Assembly: GCA_022538095.1 (NCBI GenBank)
Contig: JAKYXN010000040.1
Coordinates: forward strand, 1-49,263
Reading direction: 5' to 3'
Length of the DNA stretch: 49,263 bases
Origin: Puniceicoccaceae bacterium K14
GTDB lineage: Bacteria > Verrucomicrobiota > Verrucomicrobiia > Opitutales > Opitutaceae
The notes beneath the pieces were generated by a model. The model did no database searches, had not been told where the DNA came from, and was given only the letters and a program-made list of their open reading frames with translations. This document shows, one piece after another, positions 47,215 to 49,263 of this stretch (positions are counted from its first letter, which is position 1; each line of letters begins with the position of its first letter). A program made the translations under genes and the position numbers.

Positions 47215-48381
47215 TTGAAAACCGAAAGAAAGCTACTACTTGCTTGCCTGCAATTTGAACTAGGCTCCCGCTCCTTGGAAGATCTTAGCAACGCTCTCCA
47301 GGCGAAGGATCTCGACTCGAAACAATTCGCCAAGTTCCTTCTACGTCACCGTCTCGTCCAACAGGTCTATGCGACGCTTAAAAAGGCACCTATAGACACC
47401 CATTCAATTGAAAACGCTCTCAAGCAGCTCAATCTCCAAATTACGCTTAAACAACTCGCTAACACCGCTCAACTCACGAAAATAGTCGCAGCCTTCGAAG
47501 AACAGAGCATCTCATTTATCTGTCTAAAAGGCTCCGCTCTAGGCGTTCTTCTATATGGAGCCGCTGAGAAACGACAATCCAACGATATCGATATTCTCGT
47601 GCAAGAAAGTGATTTGCGAGCAGCAGAATCCGTCCTAGCGCATTTGGGTTTCAAATACGACGAATTCAGCTCCGATTCACCAACAAAAGACAAATTTGAA
47701 ATTCACAAAAACCACACACACCATCTTCATTTTTCAAAGGGTGACTTAGTCGTAGAAGTGCATTGGAAAACCTCATCGCATAACTATCTGTATCCAAAAC
47801 CCTTCGAAGAGCTTTACCAGAAACGCACTCATATCCCAATCGCCAACCAAAACGTCCCCTTTCTTTCTACAGAAGACCTCATCGCTTATCTGCATATTCA
47901 CGGGATCGCTCACTGCTGGAATCGCATGAAACTAATCTATGAAGTCGCTCTCCTTCGGCAAAAAGACCCTCAAGTATTCGATACCCTAACGAACCGACCA
48001 GAACCATCTCCCCTTCGCCAAGCATTCAAAACTTACCAAGCTCTATCACACCAGCTTTTTGACTACGGGCCAAGTCCTCAAAAATCCTTAAAAACCTCGA
48101 TCCTGACTTCGCTCGCATGCTCTCAAATGCTAGGCGACAACGAGCTCCTAGATAGCCTTCCCAATACCCTAGGCCGCTCCGCATCCATATTTTTGACAAT
48201 ACCCGATATCCCAAACCGCATTCGTTATACCAATCAACTGCTTTCTTGGACTCCCCTTTATCATAAACTTCCTCTCCCCAAATATTTCCATTTTGTCTAT
48301 CCCCTCATAAGCCCAGCCCTTTGGTTCTGTCGCGCTATCAGAAGAGTGTTCACACCCGAGAAGAGAAAAGTGAAACAATAG
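47215..48381 (+). CDS. Nucleotidyltransferase-fold protein of lasso clusters
   Basis: A 388-residue protein from TTG 47215 of the PF14907 type. The polymerase-beta-like core shows ISFICLKGSALGVLLYGAAEKRQSNDIDILV with the two Asp of the metal site (DID), then VEVHWK. Such genes accompany many lasso clusters, as well as other RiPP clusters and capsule loci, and their role is unproven. Transfer of a nucleotide to the peptide or to a tailoring protein is one proposal. It is divergent from B2-D-sulfotransferase. Its C-terminus is hydrophobic and basic, perhaps peripheral to the membrane. The family call is good; function is unknown. Confidence 0.82.
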   Translation: MKTERKLLLACLQFELGSRSLEDLSNALQAKDLDSKQFAKFLLRHRLVQQVYATLKKAPIDTHSIENALKQLNLQITLKQLANTAQLTKIVAAFEEQSISFICLKGSALGVLLYGAAEKRQSNDIDILVQESDLRAAESVLAHLGFKYDEFSSDSPTKDKFEIHKNHTHHLHFSKGDLVVEVHWKTSSHNYLYPKPFEELYQKRTHIPIANQNVPFLSTEDLIAYLHIHGIAHCWNRMKLIYEVALLRQKDPQVFDTLTNRPEPSPLRQAFKTYQALSHQLFDYGPSPQKSLKTSILTSLACSQMLGDNELLDSLPNTLGRSASIFLTIPDIPNRIRYTNQLLSWTPLYHKLPLPKYFHFVYPLISPALWFCRAIRRVFTPEKRKVKQ

Positions 48382-48642
48382 AAAAGCAGTTACAAGCGTG
48401 CTTCTCCCTTACGTCAGTCATACAAACCAGAACACCCATACGTACTCTATTTTTACTGACAAATATTCGCGACCAAGAAAATTTCGAATCCACTCTTCTC
48501 CAAAATTCGGAACCCCAAAGAATCTTGCGGGGTCCAATCATTCTCGCTTGTGACTTCGATTCCTTACAGGATCTCTCTGTCGCCTAGGTTACTTGAATTT
48601 TCCAAACAGAAGTGGTCTCGTAACGTAGAAGCACACCGTTTA

Positions 48643-49087
48643 TTATTCTAAAGCGCCTCGCATGCGATTGAAATCCGCCACGCTTCGATTAAAACTCGCT
48701 ACCGCTGAAATCTCACGCAACTCCGCTGTATTCAAATCATTTTGCAGGCGTAGTACAACGAAGGTCGAACTTGTCCCCGCTGTCAGTTTCTTTTCTTCTG
48801 CGCTCAAGCTTTGTTCAGCCAATTCACGCGCATACCGAGTCGCTTCCACTCGCTCGAAATTTGTCTGCATCGCCTCGAAGGAAGTATGAAATTCTAACTG
48901 TATTGCCAGCCGAATACGTTCTATATCCACAAGCGCAAGCTCCTCTCTCTTCTCGGAAATCGTTCGCTGAGCGCGAGCCCTACGATTCAAGAGCGGAAAG
49001 CTAAACGCCGCTCCTAAAGAATAACTCTCCTCTCCTTTCGAAAACACATCAGACAAACTGTTGCCCACAGACTCCCCAGAACCGCTA
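48643..49087 (-). pseudogene. Truncated TolC-family outer membrane efflux gene (C-terminal fragment)
   Basis: The minus frame encodes about 140 residues of a TolC/CusC-like outer membrane factor: SYSLGAAFSFPLLNRRARAQ, a heptad-rich helix (LAIQLEFHTSFEAMQTNFERVE), AEEKKLTAGTSS and FNRSVADFNRMRGALE. This is the second half of the family, and the N-terminal half is missing. Upstream the frame reads GSGESVGNSL, then passes into unrelated sequence of the IS630 element and stops at 49134-49132. The nominal GTG 49068 is an accident. The break point is inferred at about 49075-49110. It is probably not functional unless the rest lies beyond the insertion. Confidence 0.75.
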
Positions 49088-49263
49088 GAGCAACTTTCTT
49101 TAAAATAGTCGCATTTTAATAGCGCTTTTTCTCAAAAAGCAGTTAGGGTGCCTCTTCCATGAAACCGCTAAGCATGGATATTCGAAAAAGAGCTGTGGCC
49201 TTGCGTCAAGAAGGCTACAGCGCAGCTGAAGTATCACAACGATTGATGATCAGTAAACGCAGC
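49086..49263 (+). mobile_element. Left end of an IS630-family insertion sequence (partial)
   Basis: The transposase start at 49159 and the interruption of the TolC frame point to an IS630-type element entering from here. Family members insert at TA; the TA at 49086-49087 (CTAGAG) is my best guess for the junction. A perfect 7-bp hairpin, GCTTTTT/AAAAAGC with loop CTC (49124-49140), lies between the end and the transposase start. The right end is outside the window, so terminal repeats could not be compared. Confidence 0.6.
49159..49263 (+). CDS. IS630-family transposase, N-terminal 35 residues
   Basis: The frame opens with MKPLSMDIRKRAVALRQEG and continues YSAAEVSQRLMISKRS to the window edge. 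This is the N-terminal helix-turn-helix of IS630/Tc1-mariner transposases, which binds the terminal repeats. ATG 49174 is an alternative start. The DDE catalytic domain would follow outside the window. The family call is moderate because only the DNA-binding end is visible. Confidence 0.65.
   Translation, partial: MKPLSMDIRKRAVALRQEGYSAAEVSQRLMISKRS

Noticed and set aside
1-49263. CRISPR array, tRNA or rRNA genes
   Set aside because: No regularly spaced direct repeats, cloverleaf or rRNA signature sequences were seen on either strand.

Overview
The window looks like a chromosomal segment of a marine, algal-polysaccharide-degrading Verrucomicrobiota bacterium (Opitutales/Puniceicoccaceae-like). 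This is inferred from content: five formylglycine sulfatases, GH29 and GH95 fucosidases, GH39, two polysaccharide-lyase-like proteins, a fucose-lectin domain, a CotH/lamin-tail giant, a DUF3179 protein and a helical-repeat lipid- or membrane-anchored protein. No rRNA, tRNA or CRISPR array was seen.

Region 1 (364-29081) is a sulfated-fucan (fucoidan-like) utilisation locus. An ABC exporter and a GH39 glycosidase end at a clear terminator. A long + strand run follows: two leaderless sulfatases flanking a secreted beta-helix protein, a secreted sulfatase, a three-domain sulfatase-esterase-lectin protein, a secreted GH29 fucosidase, a leaderless GH95 fucosidase, another secreted sulfatase and an MFS transporter. 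The transporter start codon sits directly after a strong 11-bp terminator-like hairpin. Next come a secreted lyase-like protein carrying CBM6, F-type fucolectin and F5/8 domains, a helical-repeat protein, and a heparinase II/III-like protein on the minus strand. Together these would remove sulfate and acetyl groups, cleave the backbone, release fucose and import products. No SusC/SusD pair is present.

Region 2 (29868-35757) holds a 1482-residue CotH/lamin-tail surface protein and a DUF3179 protein.

Region 3 (about 36300-48381) is the most interesting part: a lasso-peptide (RiPP) biosynthetic cluster. It has an unlisted 53-residue precursor gene (40918-41079) beside the macrolactam synthetase (C), a PqqD-like recognition protein (B1), a transglutaminase-like leader peptidase (B2), an ABC exporter (D) and a PF14907-type nucleotidyltransferase. 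Unusual tailoring candidates are two HPr-kinase-like proteins (one frameshifted), a TPR plus 2OG-Fe(II) oxygenase, a sulfotransferase translationally linked to B2-D, and a membrane ATP-grasp protein. The predicted 17-residue core begins with Gly, has Asp8 and Glu9 as ring acceptors, ends in Ser (the expected kinase target), and has no aromatic, Arg or His residue to act as a steric plug.

Region 4 (48643-49263) is the C-terminal part of a TolC-family gene cut off by the start of an IS630-family insertion sequence that runs off the window. All assignments are from reading motifs; no database search was run.
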